64,000 bases of DNA from Amycolatopsis sp. WQ 127309 (lineage in GTDB: Bacteria; Actinomycetota; Actinomycetes; Mycobacteriales; Pseudonocardiaceae), in the NCBI RefSeq assembly GCF_023023025.1, contig NZ_CP095481.1, positions 4,526,001 through 4,590,000 of the forward strand, read 5' to 3'. Shown in pieces: positions 34,911 to 43,538 of the stretch; the stretch's first letter is position 1, and each line of letters opens with the position of its first letter. The position numbers and the translations under genes were made by a program. The notes beneath the pieces are model-generated. The model was not told where the DNA came from, did no database searches, and saw only the letters and a list, made by a program, of their open reading frames with translations.

Positions 34911-35402
34911 ATGGGTAACCGAGAGGACTTGCTGGCCGGGGCCAAGCAGTGCCTGGTCGAACGCGGCTGGGCGCGGACCACCGTGCGGGACATCGCCGCG
35001 GCCGCCGGGGTCAACCACGCGGCCATCGGCTACCACTTCGGTTCCCGGGACGCCCTGCTCACTCAGGCGCTGGTGGAAGCGGTGGACGAGCTCGGCGTCG
35101 AACTCGCCGGCCGCGCCACGGCCGACACCCCGGAGCAGGGCTGGCAGGTCCTGATCGACACCTTCACCACCCATCGGGCGCTGTGGGTCGCCCAGGTCGA
35201 GGCCCTCGTGCAAGCCGAAAGGTCTCCCGAAGTCCGCGAACACCTCGCCCGCGGGCAGCAGAAGGGCCGGGGCGCACTCGGCGGCTCGGTACCGCTCGCG
35301 CTGATGACCGGCCTCATGCTGCAGTGGCTGGCGGATCCCGAGCGCGCGCCCTCCGGCGAGGACGTGGTCGCCGAACTCCGTTCCCTCACCGCAAAACTCT
35401 GA
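34911..35402 (+). CDS. TetR-family regulator
   Basis: The 163-aa protein has an N-terminal TetR HTH (TTVRDIAAAAGVNHAAIGYHFGSRDALL, residues about 24-51) and a short ligand domain. It is somewhat smaller than the usual 190-220 residues. It probably represses itself through the palindrome at 34845-34879. The divergent neighbour is the cell-wall hydrolase operon, a possible target. It is convergent with another TetR gene only 18 nt away. Confidence 0.85.
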   Translation: MGNREDLLAGAKQCLVERGWARTTVRDIAAAAGVNHAAIGYHFGSRDALLTQALVEAVDELGVELAGRATADTPEQGWQVLIDTFTTHRALWVAQVEALVQAERSPEVREHLARGQQKGRGALGGSVPLALMTGLMLQWLADPERAPSGEDVVAELRSLTAKL

Positions 35403-35420
35403 CCACGCCGGAGCGGTGGG

Positions 35421-36062
35421 TCAGCGACGTTCGCGGAGCAGTCCGGTGTCGCCGAGCGCGATGCGGACGTCGCGGACGAAACCGGTGGTGTCGTCGAGCC
35501 CGAATGCCGTGTACTGCAGGACGAATCCGTGCAGCACGGCCATGACCACGCGCGCTCCGCGGTCGGGGTCCAGGTCGGCCGGGACGCTGCCCGCTCGCTG
35601 GCCGTTGCTGAGGGCGTCCGCGATGCGTCGGCGCACGCCCTCGAAGCCCGCTTCGGCCTGCTGCCGCAACCCTTCGTGGCGTAGCAGCTCGCCCCACGCC
35701 TGGACGGCGCAGCGCAGCAGCTCGTCGACCGGGACGGCTTGGCCGGTCTCGTCGACGGCGATCTCGCCGCTCACCGGGTCGATCGCCGCCGCGACCAGGT
35801 CGGCGAGCGTCACGTCGCCGGCCGCGTCGACGAACCGCTCGACGGGATCGAACATCACCCGGAAGGCGTCGCCGGCGATCTCGAGGATGATCTCCTCCTT
35901 GCCGGCGAAGTAGCGGTACGGGGCGCCGACCGACACGCCCGCTTCGGCGGCGATGTCGGGCATCGACGTCTGGTGGAAGCCGTCGCGCGAGAAGCAGCGA
36001 CGGGCCGCCGCCACGATCTGCGACCGGTTCGCCGCCCGGCGCTCGGCAGTGATGCGGGGCAC
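35421..36062 (-). CDS. TetR-family regulator
   Basis: The 213-aa protein has a TetR HTH (TSMPDIAAEAGVSVGAPYRYFAGKEEII, residues 32-59) and a normal-length ligand domain. The GTG start has a perfect AAGGAGG 6 nt upstream. It is divergent from the decarboxylase/amidohydrolase operon and a palindrome lies in the 115-nt gap (36079-36092). It is therefore the likely local repressor of those genes, responding to an aromatic acid or its product (inferred). Confidence 0.88.
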   Translation of the reverse strand: MPRITAERRAANRSQIVAAARRCFSRDGFHQTSMPDIAAEAGVSVGAPYRYFAGKEEIILEIAGDAFRVMFDPVERFVDAAGDVTLADLVAAAIDPVSGEIAVDETGQAVPVDELLRCAVQAWGELLRHEGLRQQAEAGFEGVRRRIADALSNGQRAGSVPADLDPDRGARVVMAVLHGFVLQYTAFGLDDTTGFVRDVRIALGDTGLLRERR

Positions 36063-36078
36063 GGCTCACCTCCTTCCG

Positions 36079-36092
36079 CGAATGACCATTCG
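36079..36092. promoter_or_regulatory. TetR operator candidate
   Basis: CGAATG-AC-CATTCG is a perfect inverted repeat just before a rightward TTGACG (36095-36100) and 17 nt from the leftward TetR start, positioned to block both directions. Confidence 0.5.
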
Positions 36093-36177
36093 CCTTGACG
36101 ATAGCAGGGGGCGCGCGGCATCATCAAAATGAAAGGTCGTTCACGGAAGCGGCCCGCGAGGCGAAGGAGGACTTGTC

Positions 36178-37167
36178 ATGACCGACCCGAAGCTCACCAT
36201 GGGCGTCTACCGGTACGAGCACACCGAGCCGCTGTTCGACGGGCGCGTCGCGATCGACGCCACCCTGGAGACGTCGCCGCTGATCTCCGACGTCTTCCAG
36301 CGCATGGCCGAGGGTGACCTGGACGTCGCCGAGTACGGGCTGACCTACTTCCTGCGCTCGTTCGACCTGGCCGGCTCGCCCTTCCTGGCCCTGCCGATCT
36401 TCCCGAACCGCAACTTCCGGCACTCGGCCCTGTTCGTGAACGCCGACAGCGGGATCGAGCGGCCGGAAGACCTCGCGGGCAAGACGATCGGCGAGTTCGC
36501 GCTGTACGGCTCCGACCCGGGTGTCTGGGTGAAGGGCATCCTCGCCGACGAACACGGCGTGACGCCCGAAAAGATGAACTGGGTGATCGGCGGCACCGAC
36601 CACCCGATCCCGTCGTTCGACTGGATCCCGCAGCCCGTCCCGGCCGGCGTCGACGTCCGCCACGCCGGCGACGAGGAGACCTTGGCCGCGCTGCTCGAAG
36701 CGGGCGAGATCGACGCGCTGCTCTCGGTCGACGTCCCGCGGAGCCTGCTCGACGGCTCCACGAAGAAGATCCGGCGGCTGTTCGTCGACTACGAAGCGGT
36801 CGAACGGGACTACTACCGCCGCACCGGCATCTTCCCGATGATGCACGTCGTCGCGATCCGCCGGGAACTGGCCGAGGTGCCCGGCCTGGCCACGTCGATC
36901 TACGAGGCGTTCGGCCAGGCCAAGGAAATCGTGCAGGAGCAGTACCGGGCCAACGCCGCGAAGCAGCACATGGCCGTGATCACCCCCTGGTTCAGCGAGC
37001 TGTTCGCGGAGAACCGGGCGCTGCTGGGCGAGGACTGGTGGCCGTACGGCCTCGACGCCAACCGCGAGGCCGTCGACACCTTCCTGCGCTACCACCACGA
37101 GCAGGGGCTGTCCCGGCGGCGGCTCACGGCCGAGGACATCTTCGCCCCCGAACTCCTCGACACGTGA
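36178..37167 (+). CDS. 4,5-dihydroxyphthalate decarboxylase-like protein
   Basis: The 329-aa cytosolic protein resembles the Pht5 family, which shares a periplasmic-binding-like fold. Visible elements are VYRYEHTEPLFDGRV, DLDVAEYGLTYFLR, ALPIFPNRNFRHS, GEFALYGSDPGVW and LSVDVPRSLLDG. Family members decarboxylate 4,5-dihydroxyphthalate to protocatechuate; others are annotated as ABC substrate-binding proteins. No export signal is present, which favours the enzyme. AAGGAGG precedes the ATG. It is coupled to an amidohydrolase 10 nt downstream. Confidence 0.78.
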   Translation: MTDPKLTMGVYRYEHTEPLFDGRVAIDATLETSPLISDVFQRMAEGDLDVAEYGLTYFLRSFDLAGSPFLALPIFPNRNFRHSALFVNADSGIERPEDLAGKTIGEFALYGSDPGVWVKGILADEHGVTPEKMNWVIGGTDHPIPSFDWIPQPVPAGVDVRHAGDEETLAALLEAGEIDALLSVDVPRSLLDGSTKKIRRLFVDYEAVERDYYRRTGIFPMMHVVAIRRELAEVPGLATSIYEAFGQAKEIVQEQYRANAAKQHMAVITPWFSELFAENRALLGEDWWPYGLDANREAVDTFLRYHHEQGLSRRRLTAEDIFAPELLDT

Positions 37168-37177
37168 AGGAAAGCTC

Positions 37178-38167
37178 GTGAAAATCATTGGCCTGGAAGA
37201 ACATTTCGTGACCCGCGACGTCGTCGACGCGTGGTGCGCGCTGGAACCCGAGTGGCAGGATCTGTCGCTGACGCCGTCCACGCGGGGCGATTCCGCCCGC
37301 CGGCTGGCCGGCTTCGGCGACGAGCGGCTCGCCGGGATGGCGAAGGCGGGACTCGACGTCCAGGTGTTGTCGTTGAGCACCCCGGGCGTGCAGAACCTGG
37401 CCCCGGCCGACGCCGTCGCGTTGCAGACCGCCACCAACGACACCCTCGCCGAGGTGGTCCGCGCCCGTCCGGGCAGCTTCCAGGGCTTGGCGACGTTGGC
37501 CACGCCGCGTCCGGCTGCGGCGGCCGCCGAGCTGGAACGCGCGGTGACCGAGCTGGGCCTCAACGGCGCGATGCTCTTCGGGCGCACCAGGGACCGGAAC
37601 ATGGACGAGCCCGGGTTCTGGCCGATCTACGAGGCGGCGGCCGCGCTCAGGGCGCCGCTGCACCTGCATCCGCAGTCCCCGCCCGCCGCCGTGCGCGGTG
37701 CTTACTACAGCGGCTACGGCCCACGGGTCGACGCCGCTCTCGCCACGCACGGCATCGGGTGGCACTACGACAGCGGCGTGCAGGTCCTCCGCCTCATCCT
37801 GAGCGGGGTGTTCGACCGCTTCCCCGACCTGCAGGTGATCGTCGGTCACTGGGGCGAGATGGTGTTGTTCTACCTGGACCGCATCGATTCGCTGAACGAG
37901 CTGGCCGAGCTGCGACGGCCGGTCTCCGATTACTTCCGCACCAACATCTTCCTGGCACCGAGCGGCATCCTCAGCCGCCGCTACCTGAGGTGGGCGACCG
38001 AGGTGGCCGGCGTCGATCGGATCCTGTTCTCGACGGACTACCCCTTCGTCACCCCACCGCCGGGCGGGGCGCGTGCCTTCCTGGCAGAGGCGGGGCTCAG
38101 CGACGCGGACCGGCTGAAGATCGCCTCGGGCAACTGGGACCGGCTCTGCGCCTCCATCCGGCGTTGA
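37178..38167 (+). CDS. Amidohydrolase 2 family decarboxylase/hydrolase
   Basis: The 329-aa TIM-barrel protein has the ACMSD / gamma-resorcylate-decarboxylase pattern: an N-terminal LEEHF, LHLHP, VGHWGEM and a C-terminal FSTDYPF supplying metal and acid-base residues. Family members catalyse non-oxidative decarboxylation of aromatic acids with a divalent metal. The GTG start has GAAGGAAA upstream. With the preceding Pht5-like enzyme it forms a two-gene aromatic-acid operon controlled by the divergent TetR. Confidence 0.82.
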   Translation: MKIIGLEEHFVTRDVVDAWCALEPEWQDLSLTPSTRGDSARRLAGFGDERLAGMAKAGLDVQVLSLSTPGVQNLAPADAVALQTATNDTLAEVVRARPGSFQGLATLATPRPAAAAAELERAVTELGLNGAMLFGRTRDRNMDEPGFWPIYEAAAALRAPLHLHPQSPPAAVRGAYYSGYGPRVDAALATHGIGWHYDSGVQVLRLILSGVFDRFPDLQVIVGHWGEMVLFYLDRIDSLNELAELRRPVSDYFRTNIFLAPSGILSRRYLRWATEVAGVDRILFSTDYPFVTPPPGGARAFLAEAGLSDADRLKIASGNWDRLCASIRR

Positions 38168-38315
38168 TCCGGTTTTGGCTGCGGTGAGGCTCGGTGAACG
38201 AGTCCCGGACGACGGGCGGAGGTGCGCGCTATCGCCGGCAGTCCCGGCAGTGGGTGGCCCGGGCCAGCTGCCACGGCTTGGCCGCCCAGCGCCGCAGGGC
38301 AGTGATCGGCCGTCT

Positions 38316-38483
38316 TCAGTGCCAGCCGAGCTCGGCCGGCTGTTCGCCGGCTTTGCCCCAGGGCCAGACAGTCACCTTCTCCGGCCACCGGAACCTGATG
38401 TCCATGGCCGCGACGCCGCTGCGCGCAGCGGGAAGAGACGTCACAGCCAGCGAGACAGCCACCACAACGACAACGACCACCAC
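38316..38483 (-). CDS. Possible 55-aa hydrophobic-leader peptide
   Basis: A GTG-started frame overlaps the end of the DUF3592-like gene by 43 nt. It encodes a run of Val/Ala followed by RSGVAAMDIRFRWPEKVTVWP. It could be a signal-peptide-bearing microprotein coupled to the upstream gene. The Shine-Dalgarno is weak and codon evidence is thin, so it may be chance. Confidence 0.22.
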   Translation of the reverse strand: MVVVVVVVAVSLAVTSLPAARSGVAAMDIRFRWPEKVTVWPWGKAGEQPAELGWH

Positions 38484-38929
38484 TCTTCGAGTCGTGCCCG
38501 GGTTCTCTCCATCTTCACGCCGTGATGCCACAGGAACAGCAGGACGGTGGCGCCCGCGCCGAGCAGAGTCAGCAAGCTGCCGGCCACGATCGGCCCGGTG
38601 TGCTTGTCCCCGGCGTCCAGTTCCGCGCGCTGTTCGGCCGGCCACACCCTGATCTGCACCTGGCGGCCCAGAACGACAGCACGCCGCCCTAGGTGGTTCT
38701 CGAAGGTCTCCCACCTCGTCACCCCGTCGGGTCCGGTGTACTCGACGTCCGCGGTCGGGGGCTGCCGGACCCCGACCGAGACGACCCGCCCCGGGAAGAG
38801 CCCCGCCGACCGGTTCACGTCCGCGGCCATGGAAACGCCGGTCCACACCACCGCGAGCCCGCCGATCAGCACGACCAGGGGAAGCCACAACAGGGCCGCT
38901 TCGGGCAGCCAGGACTTCGACGACGTCAT
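38441..38929 (-). CDS. DUF3592-like membrane protein
   Basis: The 162-aa protein has two hydrophobic segments (about 12-34 and 113-133) flanking an extracytoplasmic beta-rich domain with VVSVGVRQPPTADVEYTGPDGV and GRQVQIRVWP. This layout is typical of DUF3592 proteins of unknown function. The C-terminus is Trp-rich and amphipathic (WWSLSLWWLSRWL). It is a stand-alone leftward gene. Confidence 0.65.
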   Translation of the reverse strand: MTSSKSWLPEAALLWLPLVVLIGGLAVVWTGVSMAADVNRSAGLFPGRVVSVGVRQPPTADVEYTGPDGVTRWETFENHLGRRAVVLGRQVQIRVWPAEQRAELDAGDKHTGPIVAGSLLTLLGAGATVLLFLWHHGVKMERTRARLEEWWSLSLWWLSRWL

Positions 38930-39054
38930 GCCTCCAGTACGCTACGAAGGGCACCGCGGTTGCCCGGCGGCCCGGAAACGCTTGCGCCGACGTCTTTGCC
39001 CGGGAGTGACATCGGATTGCACCGGGCTCCGAAGGCGTCCCCGCGAATCCGAAG

Positions 39055-39079
39055 GCCCCGGCCGAGTCGAGGCTGGGGC
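39055..39079 (-). terminator. Terminator after the MerR-type gene
   Basis: GCCCCGGCC and GGCTGGGGC form a 9-bp stem (one G-T pair) with a 7-nt loop, 15 nt beyond the stop codon of the leftward MerR-type gene. Confidence 0.5.
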
Positions 39080-39093
39080 TTTGCTCGGCCGGG

Positions 39094-39426
39094 TCAGTCG
39101 TTGGTGCGGAGTTCGGTGTTGAGGCGCTGGGCCTCGTGCAGCTGGTCTTCGAGGGTGACGATGCGGCACGCGGCGTCCACGGCGGTGCCCTGGTCGACCA
39201 GCTCTCGGACTCGGGCGGCCAGTCTCAGCTGGTGGCGGGAGTAGCGGCGGTGGCCGCCGGTGGAGCGTTGGGGGGTGATCAAGCCCGCTTCACCCAGGCT
39301 GCGCAGGAAACCTTGGGTGGCGCCCAGGATGTCGGCGGCTCGGCCCATGGTGTAGGCGGGGTAGTGCTCGTCGTCGAACTTGTCGGCCCCGCTGGGCGTG
39401 GCCGGTCCTTCTTGGTCAGGAATCAC
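39094..39426 (-). CDS. MerR-type HTH regulator, small
   Basis: The 110-aa protein has one MerR HTH (YTMGRAADILGATQGFLRSLGEAGLI, then STGGHRRYSRHQL, about residues 24-72) and a short coiled tail (LEDQLHEAQRLNTELR). There is no separate effector domain, as in SoxR- or BldC-sized proteins. The GTG start has GGAGG 5 nt before it. A long gene-free stretch and a strong hairpin immediately upstream suggest leader-based control. Confidence 0.82.
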   Translation of the reverse strand: MIPDQEGPATPSGADKFDDEHYPAYTMGRAADILGATQGFLRSLGEAGLITPQRSTGGHRRYSRHQLRLAARVRELVDQGTAVDAACRIVTLEDQLHEAQRLNTELRTND

Positions 39427-40101
39427 TCTGCCTCCACGTCACAAAGGACCCCGGGTGCCACTGCGGCACCCGGGGTCCTCAAGGGTTGGGTTTCACCATT
39501 GTCAACCGACGCGAACGACGGCTTCCTGCACCCGCGTCCGGCGTGAAGCCGGGTTGTGCGGGGATCGCTTACTCGTGACCGAGCACCACCTCCGAACTCG
39601 ATGGGACTGCGGCACCCGCGCGGCACTACCCGGCCGCTGCGGGCGATCCAATGATGGTTCCGTTCCCTTCTCTCCTGGGATTTCTTCTTGCTGGGTACTG
39701 CAACACCACTTGCCGCGAACGCCACTGCCGGGACCCTTTCCCTGATCGGTCCCAGCACGCTGACGCCGCTGGTCACTGCCCGGAGCCCCGTCACCGATCG
39801 GCTCCGGCCACCTGACCGGTCCTGCAACTGCACCAACTACTCACTGACTACTGCTGCTGATCTTCGCGGGAACACGTCACCCGCACGGGCACCAGCCGGA
39901 ACCTGTTCCTTGATCGGCTCCGTCCTGCCTGACCGTCTTGTCTCACCTCGCGGGTAGTTACGTTCTCTCCCGCGCCTGCTTGACGTTGTCTCTCTCGGTA
40001 TGAGCAGAACATTACACACGCCCGCTCGGGAATGTCTACCCCGGCTGGCACAGATTTTCTGGAGTCAATCGAACGGGTGACGGCCGGGCCCGCCCCGGGC
40101 C
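39427..40101. other. 675-nt gene-free region upstream of the MerR-type gene
   Basis: No frame shows the genome's GC3 bias. It contains a strong hairpin (39445-39479), two imperfect direct copies of a roughly 30-nt GC-rich motif around 39724-39753 and 39891-39920 (related GATCGGTCC / GATCGGCTCC cores, a third near 39793), and a less GC-rich zone at 39995-40070. On the minus strand that zone shows TAGACA, 18 nt, TAATGT as a possible promoter. It may be a long 5' leader or a small RNA locus. Confidence 0.5.
39445..39479 (-). promoter_or_regulatory. 15-bp leader hairpin before the MerR-type start
   Basis: AGGACCCCGGGTGCC pairs perfectly with GGCACCCGGGGTCCT around ACTGC. It ends 18 nt upstream of the GTG start and only about 10 nt from its GGAGG, so it may be an attenuator, or a terminator of a leader transcript. 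Confidence 0.55.
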
Positions 40102-40857
40102 TCAGACCAGGGACGCCGACAGGCCGCCGTCCAGGACGTAATGGCTTCCGGTGATCCAGGTGGCCCGGTCGGAGGCCAGGAACGCGGCCACTTCCGCGAT
40201 GTCCTGCGGGGTGCCCAGGCGGCCCTGCTTCGCCGCGACCAGGTCGCCGAAGGGGACCTGGGTCGCCGCCTCGAAGTCGGGGACCAGGCGCTCCACCATG
40301 GCCGTGTCCGCGAAGCCCGGGCAGACCGCGTTGACGCGGATGCCCGCCGGGCGCATCTCGACCGCCGCCACGCGCGTCAGCTGGATGACCGCGGCCTTCG
40401 TCGCGCAGTAGGAGCCCAGCAGCGGGCTGCCGCCGATGCCCGCGATCGACGAGATGTTGACGATGTTGCCCTTGGACTCCACCAGGTGCGGGGTCGCCGC
40501 CTTCATCGCCACGAACGTGCCGCGCACGTTGACCGCGAAGATCTTGTCGAAGCTCTCCGTGGACTGCTGCAGCAGCGGCGACGACACCTCGATCCCGGCG
40601 TTGTTGACCAGGACGTCGAGGCCGCCGAGGAGGTCGACCGCCTGCTGGATCGCCGCCTGGACCTGGGCTTCGTCGGTGACGTCGCAGTTGGCGACGCCGG
40701 CCGCGCCGATCTCCTCGGCCGCCTGCTTGGCCGAGTCGGCGTTGAGGTCGCTGACCACGACCTTGGCGCCGCGTTCGATGAACAGCGTCGCGATGGCCTT
40801 GCCGATCCCGGCGCCGGACCCGGTGACGAAGACGCGCTTTCCCTCAAGCTCGGACAT
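40102..40857 (-). CDS. SDR-family oxidoreductase
   Basis: The 251-aa classical short-chain dehydrogenase has the cofactor motif TGSGAGIGKAIA, NNAG at about 88-91, the catalytic Tyr-x3-Lys in SYCATKAA and the C-terminal GSHYVLDGG. The Asp in VVSDLNAD after beta-2 suggests NAD(H) preference. It follows the LLM oxidoreductase by 12 nt, so the three leftward genes 43412-40102 form an operon for CoA-linked degradation or modification of an unknown acid. Confidence 0.88.
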   Translation of the reverse strand: MSELEGKRVFVTGSGAGIGKAIATLFIERGAKVVVSDLNADSAKQAAEEIGAAGVANCDVTDEAQVQAAIQQAVDLLGGLDVLVNNAGIEVSSPLLQQSTESFDKIFAVNVRGTFVAMKAATPHLVESKGNIVNISSIAGIGGSPLLGSYCATKAAVIQLTRVAAVEMRPAGIRVNAVCPGFADTAMVERLVPDFEAATQVPFGDLVAAKQGRLGTPQDIAEVAAFLASDRATWITGSHYVLDGGLSASLV

Positions 40858-40869
40858 TCTCGTTCCCTT

Positions 40870-41862
40870 TCACATCGCGTCGATCTTGGGCAGGATTTCT
40901 TCCTTGAGCCGCTTCAGGTCGTCGAGCGTCTTCGCCACCGGCACGTCCTGGAACGGCGGCCACAGGAACGGCATCGTCAGCCCGGCTTCGTTGTAGCGCT
41001 TGAGCCGGTCGGTGATCTGCGCCGCCGACCCGACGAGCAGGTTGGTGCCCTTGCCCAGCGGGCTCTGGTCCACGTCCTCGTCGGTGATGACGAACCAGAT
41101 CATGCTGGAGATCTCGAGGTCGTCGACCGACCGCTTGGTGCCGAGCTCGTCGAGCTCACGCTGGATCTCCGTGCGCCACCGCTGGATGTCCTCGGGCGAG
41201 TCCTGGATCCCGATCCAGCCCGACAGGTTGTACTTGGCGATGCGGCTCGCCGAGCGCTTCGGGTCCTTGAGGCCGCTGAAGAAGATCGGCGGGTGCGGCT
41301 TCTGCACCGGCTTCGCCCCGAACCCGGCCGGCTCGAAGTCGGCGAACTCGCCGTGGTATTCGAAGACCTCGTTGGTCCAGATGCCCTGCATGATCTCCAG
41401 GGTTTCGCGGACGTGCTTGTGCCGCTTGGGAAAGATGTGCGCGGCGCTGGCGGCGGCGAACTCCTCCGGCATCCAGCCGGAGCCGACGGCGACGTTGAGC
41501 CGCCCGCCCGAGAGGTGGTCGATGGTGGCCAGCTCCGCGGCGAGCACGCCGGGGGACCGGTACGGCGTGTCGATGATGCTCATGCCGATCCGGACCTTCG
41601 AGGTCTTCGCGGCGAGCCAGGGGAGCAGCGGCATGCCCTGCAGGAACTCGCCCCGCGAGCTCACCGGGAGCTGCTTGCCCATTTCGTCCAGCATCCCGAA
41701 GGGGTACTGCATTTCCCCGCGGTCCGAGGACTCCGGCACGATGATCCGGTCGAGCGTCCAGACGGAGTCGAAGTCGAGGTCCTCGGCGAGGGCGGTGAGG
41801 TCCTCGAGTTCCCGCACGGTCACTTTGTCCCGGAAGTTCGGCAGGTAGAGCGCGAGTTTCAT
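40870..41862 (-). CDS. LLM-class (F420- or FMN-dependent) oxidoreductase
   Basis: The 330-aa luciferase-like TIM-barrel protein shows YLPNFRDK, FDSVWTLDRI, IGMSIIDTPYRSPGVLAAELATIDHLSGGRLNVAVGSGW-type core elements (only short parts are diagnostic) and ETLEIMQGIW. In actinobacteria most such proteins use F420. Its ATG overlaps the acyl-CoA ligase stop as ATGA, giving tight coupling. It would oxidise or reduce a CoA-linked intermediate of the operon's pathway; the substrate is unknown. Confidence 0.83.
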   Translation of the reverse strand: MKLALYLPNFRDKVTVRELEDLTALAEDLDFDSVWTLDRIIVPESSDRGEMQYPFGMLDEMGKQLPVSSRGEFLQGMPLLPWLAAKTSKVRIGMSIIDTPYRSPGVLAAELATIDHLSGGRLNVAVGSGWMPEEFAAASAAHIFPKRHKHVRETLEIMQGIWTNEVFEYHGEFADFEPAGFGAKPVQKPHPPIFFSGLKDPKRSASRIAKYNLSGWIGIQDSPEDIQRWRTEIQRELDELGTKRSVDDLEISSMIWFVITDEDVDQSPLGKGTNLLVGSAAQITDRLKRYNEAGLTMPFLWPPFQDVPVAKTLDDLKRLKEEILPKIDAM

Positions 41863-43412
41863 GGTCGGACAGCCTCCTTGCTGCGTTCGGTGAAGGTGGA
41901 GCGGATGTCGGCCTTGAGGACCTTGCCGACGGTCGAGCGCGGCAGCTCCGGCCAGATCTCGACCTGCTTGGGCGCCTTGACGCTGCCGATGCGGGCCTTG
42001 ACGAACGCGATCAGCTCGCCGGCGTCGAGGTCGGCGCCGGGCTGGAGCTGGACGACGGCGGTGACGCGCTCGCCCCACTTGTCGTCCGGCAGGCCGATCA
42101 CCGCGCAGTCGCGGACGGCGTCGTGGGCCATCACGGCCTGCTCGACCTCGGCGGAGTAGACGTTGAACCCGCCGGTGATGACCATGTCCTTGGCGCGGTC
42201 GACGATGTGGAGGTAACCCTCGTCGTCGAGGAAGCCGATGTCGCCGGTGTGGTGCCAGCCGTGGGCGGACGCCTCCGCCGTGGCCTCCGGGTTGCGGTAG
42301 TAGCCGGCCATCACCAGTGAGCCGCGCACGCAGATCTCGCCGCGTTCGCCCCGCGGGACCGGATTGCCGTCGTCGTCGAGGATCGCCACCGTGACCAGCG
42401 GCGACGGCCGGCCCGCCGACGCCAGCCGTCCCGTGTGGACGGTGCCGTCCGGACGGCGGTGCTCGGCGGGCGCCATCGTCGAGATCATCATCGGGGCCTC
42501 GGACTGGCCGAACAGCTGAGCCATCGGCCCGATGCGGTCGAGCGCTTCGGTCAGCCGGGACGTCGACATCGGCGCGGCGCCGTACCAGAAGCACTGCAGC
42601 GACGAGAGATCCGTGGTGGCGAGCGCTTCGTGGCCGAGCACCATGTAGATCAACGTCGGCGGCAGGAACGTGTGGGTGACGTGGTGGCGCTCGATCAGCT
42701 CCAGGAACCGGCCGACGTCGGGCTTCGCCATGATCACGACCTCGCCGCCGCGGGCCAGGATCGGGAAGCACAGCACGCCGGCCGCGTGCGTCAGCGGGGC
42801 CAGGGCGAGGTACACCGGGCGCCCGTCGAAGGGGTAGCTCATCAGCGTGATCGCCGACATGACCTCGAGGTTGCGGTCGGTGAGCATGACGCCCTTGGGG
42901 CGGCCCGTCGTGCCACCGGTGCCGACCAGCGCGACGACGTCGCCGGGCGGCGCGGCCGCGGCGGCCGGGTCGTCGCGGGCGGCGTCGAGCCAGGCGTCGA
43001 AGCCCGGGGCGACGTCGTCGCCGTCGCCGAGCCGGACGAGCGTGGTCAGCTTCGGCAGCTTGGGGGCGATCTGGCCGACGAGCTCCTCGAAGCCCGGCTG
43101 GAAGATCACCGTGGTGCAGTCGAACAGGTCCAGCAGTTCCGCGTTCTCGCCGGCCGCGTTGCGCGGGTTGATCGGGCACCAGACCGCGCCCGCCCGGGAG
43201 ATGCCGAAGACGCAGGCGAACGCGGTCGGGTCGTTGGCCGAGAGGATGCCGACCTTGTCCCCGGGCGCGACGCCCGAGCGCCGCAGGGCCCGGGCGACCC
43301 GCTCGGCGAGCGTGATCACCGCACCGTAGGAGAGCGAGACTTCGTCGAGGGTCAGGCAAGGCGCCTCGGGGTCGAGCGAAGCGCCCTTTTCCAGGTAGAA
43401 GAACAGAGACAT
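41859..43412 (-). CDS. Acyl-CoA synthetase (AMP-binding)
   Basis: The 517-aa ANL-superfamily ligase has the P-loop GTGGTTGRPKGV, the hinge region TGDIGFLDDEGYLHIVDR, GGFNVYSAEVE and the catalytic Lys in STVGKVLK. It activates a carboxylic acid to acyl-AMP, then to the CoA thioester. It is first gene of the ligase / LLM oxidoreductase / SDR operon. It is divergent from a TetR gene, with operator-like repeats between them. Confidence 0.88.
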   Translation of the reverse strand: MSLFFYLEKGASLDPEAPCLTLDEVSLSYGAVITLAERVARALRRSGVAPGDKVGILSANDPTAFACVFGISRAGAVWCPINPRNAAGENAELLDLFDCTTVIFQPGFEELVGQIAPKLPKLTTLVRLGDGDDVAPGFDAWLDAARDDPAAAAAPPGDVVALVGTGGTTGRPKGVMLTDRNLEVMSAITLMSYPFDGRPVYLALAPLTHAAGVLCFPILARGGEVVIMAKPDVGRFLELIERHHVTHTFLPPTLIYMVLGHEALATTDLSSLQCFWYGAAPMSTSRLTEALDRIGPMAQLFGQSEAPMMISTMAPAEHRRPDGTVHTGRLASAGRPSPLVTVAILDDDGNPVPRGERGEICVRGSLVMAGYYRNPEATAEASAHGWHHTGDIGFLDDEGYLHIVDRAKDMVITGGFNVYSAEVEQAVMAHDAVRDCAVIGLPDDKWGERVTAVVQLQPGADLDAGELIAFVKARIGSVKAPKQVEIWPELPRSTVGKVLKADIRSTFTERSKEAVRP

Positions 43413-43473
43413 CGTCGTCCCTTCGAAACCTCCGCCGGCGGCACCGGCGGCTGGTCACGACCTTGACGGCCAT

Positions 43474-43503
43474 TTGGACGAATGTCAAGATTTTCTTGGA
43501 CGA
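43474..43503. promoter_or_regulatory. Operator candidate between ligase operon and TetR
   Basis: Two direct TTGGACGA copies (43474-43481 and 43496-43503) lie 22 nt apart, about two helical turns. The palindrome CAAGA-TTT-TCTTG lies at 43486-43498. They overlap the -35 side of the TetR promoter and face the ligase operon. Confidence 0.5.
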
Positions 43504-43532
43504 TTGGTCAGAGAACCGCTCGATGGTATCTT
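43504..43532 (+). promoter_or_regulatory. Promoter of a leaderless TetR message
   Basis: TTGGTC, 17 nt, TATCTT. The predicted transcription start, about 7 nt past the -10 box, falls on the GTG at 43539. No Shine-Dalgarno is present, so translation is probably leaderless. Confidence 0.5.
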
Positions 43533-43538
43533 CGGCCC

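Noticed and set aside
38194..38652. 152-codon plus-strand frame opposite the DUF3592-like gene
   Set aside because: Poor codon bias, Arg/Thr-rich, no ribosome binding site or family.
39423..39836. 137-codon minus-strand frame in the MerR upstream region
   Set aside because: Third-position GC is not enriched, it is Arg/Ser-rich without motifs, and it crosses the strong hairpin.
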